From NCBI GenBank assembly GCA_002167605.1, contig NHCT01000001.1, positions 6,567 to 13,865 on the forward strand: a stretch of DNA of 7,299 nucleotides, written 5' to 3'. A program made the position numbers and the translations under genes. Origin of the DNA: Verrucomicrobia bacterium TMED40. GTDB lineage: Bacteria; Verrucomicrobiota; Verrucomicrobiia; Opitutales; Seribacteraceae. The notes under the pieces were generated by a model. The model ran no database searches and was not told where the DNA came from. It saw only the letters and a program-made list of their open reading frames with translations. Positions 7,095 through 7,299 of the stretch are shown in pieces. Within the stretch, counting starts at the first letter, position 1. Every line of letters begins with the position of its first letter.

Positions 7095-7299
7095 GCTTTC
7101 TTGACTTAAAGGGAAAAGCCTTTCTTGTCGCTGGGTTCGCCAACAGGAAAAGCGTAGCTTGGGCGGTTGCACAGACTCTTGAAGAAGAGGGAGCAAAAGT
7201 CCTTTATTCGGTTCGAAGCGAAAAACGTAAAGAGGAGCTTTTAAAACTGCTAGGGCAGAGGGATGTTTTCGTTTGCGATGTAGAAAATGAGAAACAAAT
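7091..7299 (+). CDS. fabI: Enoyl-[acyl-carrier-protein] reductase, FabI type (3' end outside window)
   Basis: Only the first 69 codons are present. The start is the GTG at 7091, which overlaps the fabZ stop (GTGA), a classic coupled start; no Shine-Dalgarno is seen. The translation begins FLDLKGKAFLVAGFANRKSVAW, the FabI form of the short-chain dehydrogenase nucleotide-binding motif, with Gly15 and Ser21 in the G-x5-S-(I/V)-A pattern rather than the classic GxxxGxG. VCDV (61-64) matches the adenine-contacting CDV of FabI. The segment after the second strand, SVRSEKRKEEL (40-50), is basic; in some FabI enzymes basic residues at this place go with NADPH use, but this is a weak inference. FabI reduces trans-2-enoyl-ACP, the last step of each elongation round and directly after the FabZ step. 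The catalytic Tyr-x6-Lys lies beyond the window, so activity cannot be confirmed. Confidence 0.88.
   Translation, partial: MSFLDLKGKAFLVAGFANRKSVAWAVAQTLEEEGAKVLYSVRSEKRKEELLKLLGQRDVFVCDVENEKQ

Noticed and set aside
5118..7299. Calling the operon a ladderane or carotenoid cluster outright
   Set aside because: Only three genes are visible, none is diagnostic, and no ketosynthase, acyl carrier protein, crtB or crtE is in the window.
1..7299. Mobile element, CRISPR array, anti-phage system or RNA gene
   Set aside because: I found no transposase, integrase, regularly spaced direct repeats, tRNA-like folds or defence-type domains; the repeat periodicity at 4271-4966 is explained by protein repeats.

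Overview
The window looks like a chromosomal segment from a member of the PVC group, most likely Verrucomicrobiota and less likely Planctomycetota. This is inferred from three things: tandem DUF1080 (3-keto-disaccharide hydrolase family) domains, a secreted sugar-dehydrogenase-like beta-propeller of the type common in those phyla, and a leucine-rich-repeat protein with T-x-V-x-D-L-x-P-L style repeats. Base composition is moderate (mid-40s % G+C by eye). None of the readable starts has a strong Shine-Dalgarno sequence. I saw no tRNA, rRNA, CRISPR array, insertion sequence or phage gene.

Layout. Positions 1-854 hold the 3' part of a family 2 glycosyltransferase with a C-terminal Rossmann-like 'WGAG' domain; its start lies before the window. 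Positions 937-3753 hold two exported proteins on the + strand, 18 nt apart and probably one operon. The first is a double-DUF1080 protein and the second a beta-propeller with a C-terminal beta-rich domain; together they suggest periplasmic or extracellular sugar or glycoside processing. Positions 3754-4072 hold a possible 69-residue two-helix membrane protein on the - strand. A + strand leucine-rich-repeat protein follows (4073-5068), built of eleven nearly perfect 21-residue units.

From 5118 to the window end is the most interesting block. It has a phytoene-desaturase/retinol-saturase-like FAD oxidoreductase (5118-6560), a FabZ-type 3-hydroxyacyl-ACP dehydratase (6651-7094) and the first 69 codons of a FabI-type enoyl-ACP reductase (7091 to the end, GTG start). 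The last two overlap in GTGA, a sign of translational coupling. A CrtI/RetSat-like enzyme with two fatty-acid elongation-cycle enzymes suggests a dedicated acyl-chain pathway (unsaturated, polyene or otherwise modified lipid). The rest of the cluster (ketosynthase, acyl carrier protein and others) would lie downstream and cannot be seen. The 90-nt gap before fabZ has an 8-bp hairpin, an exact DnaA-box sequence, and no in-frame stop after the oxidoreductase's TAA.

Nothing here proves a new system. The best lead is the lipid-type operon; the rest are ordinary PVC accessory genes with some unusual domain arrangements.
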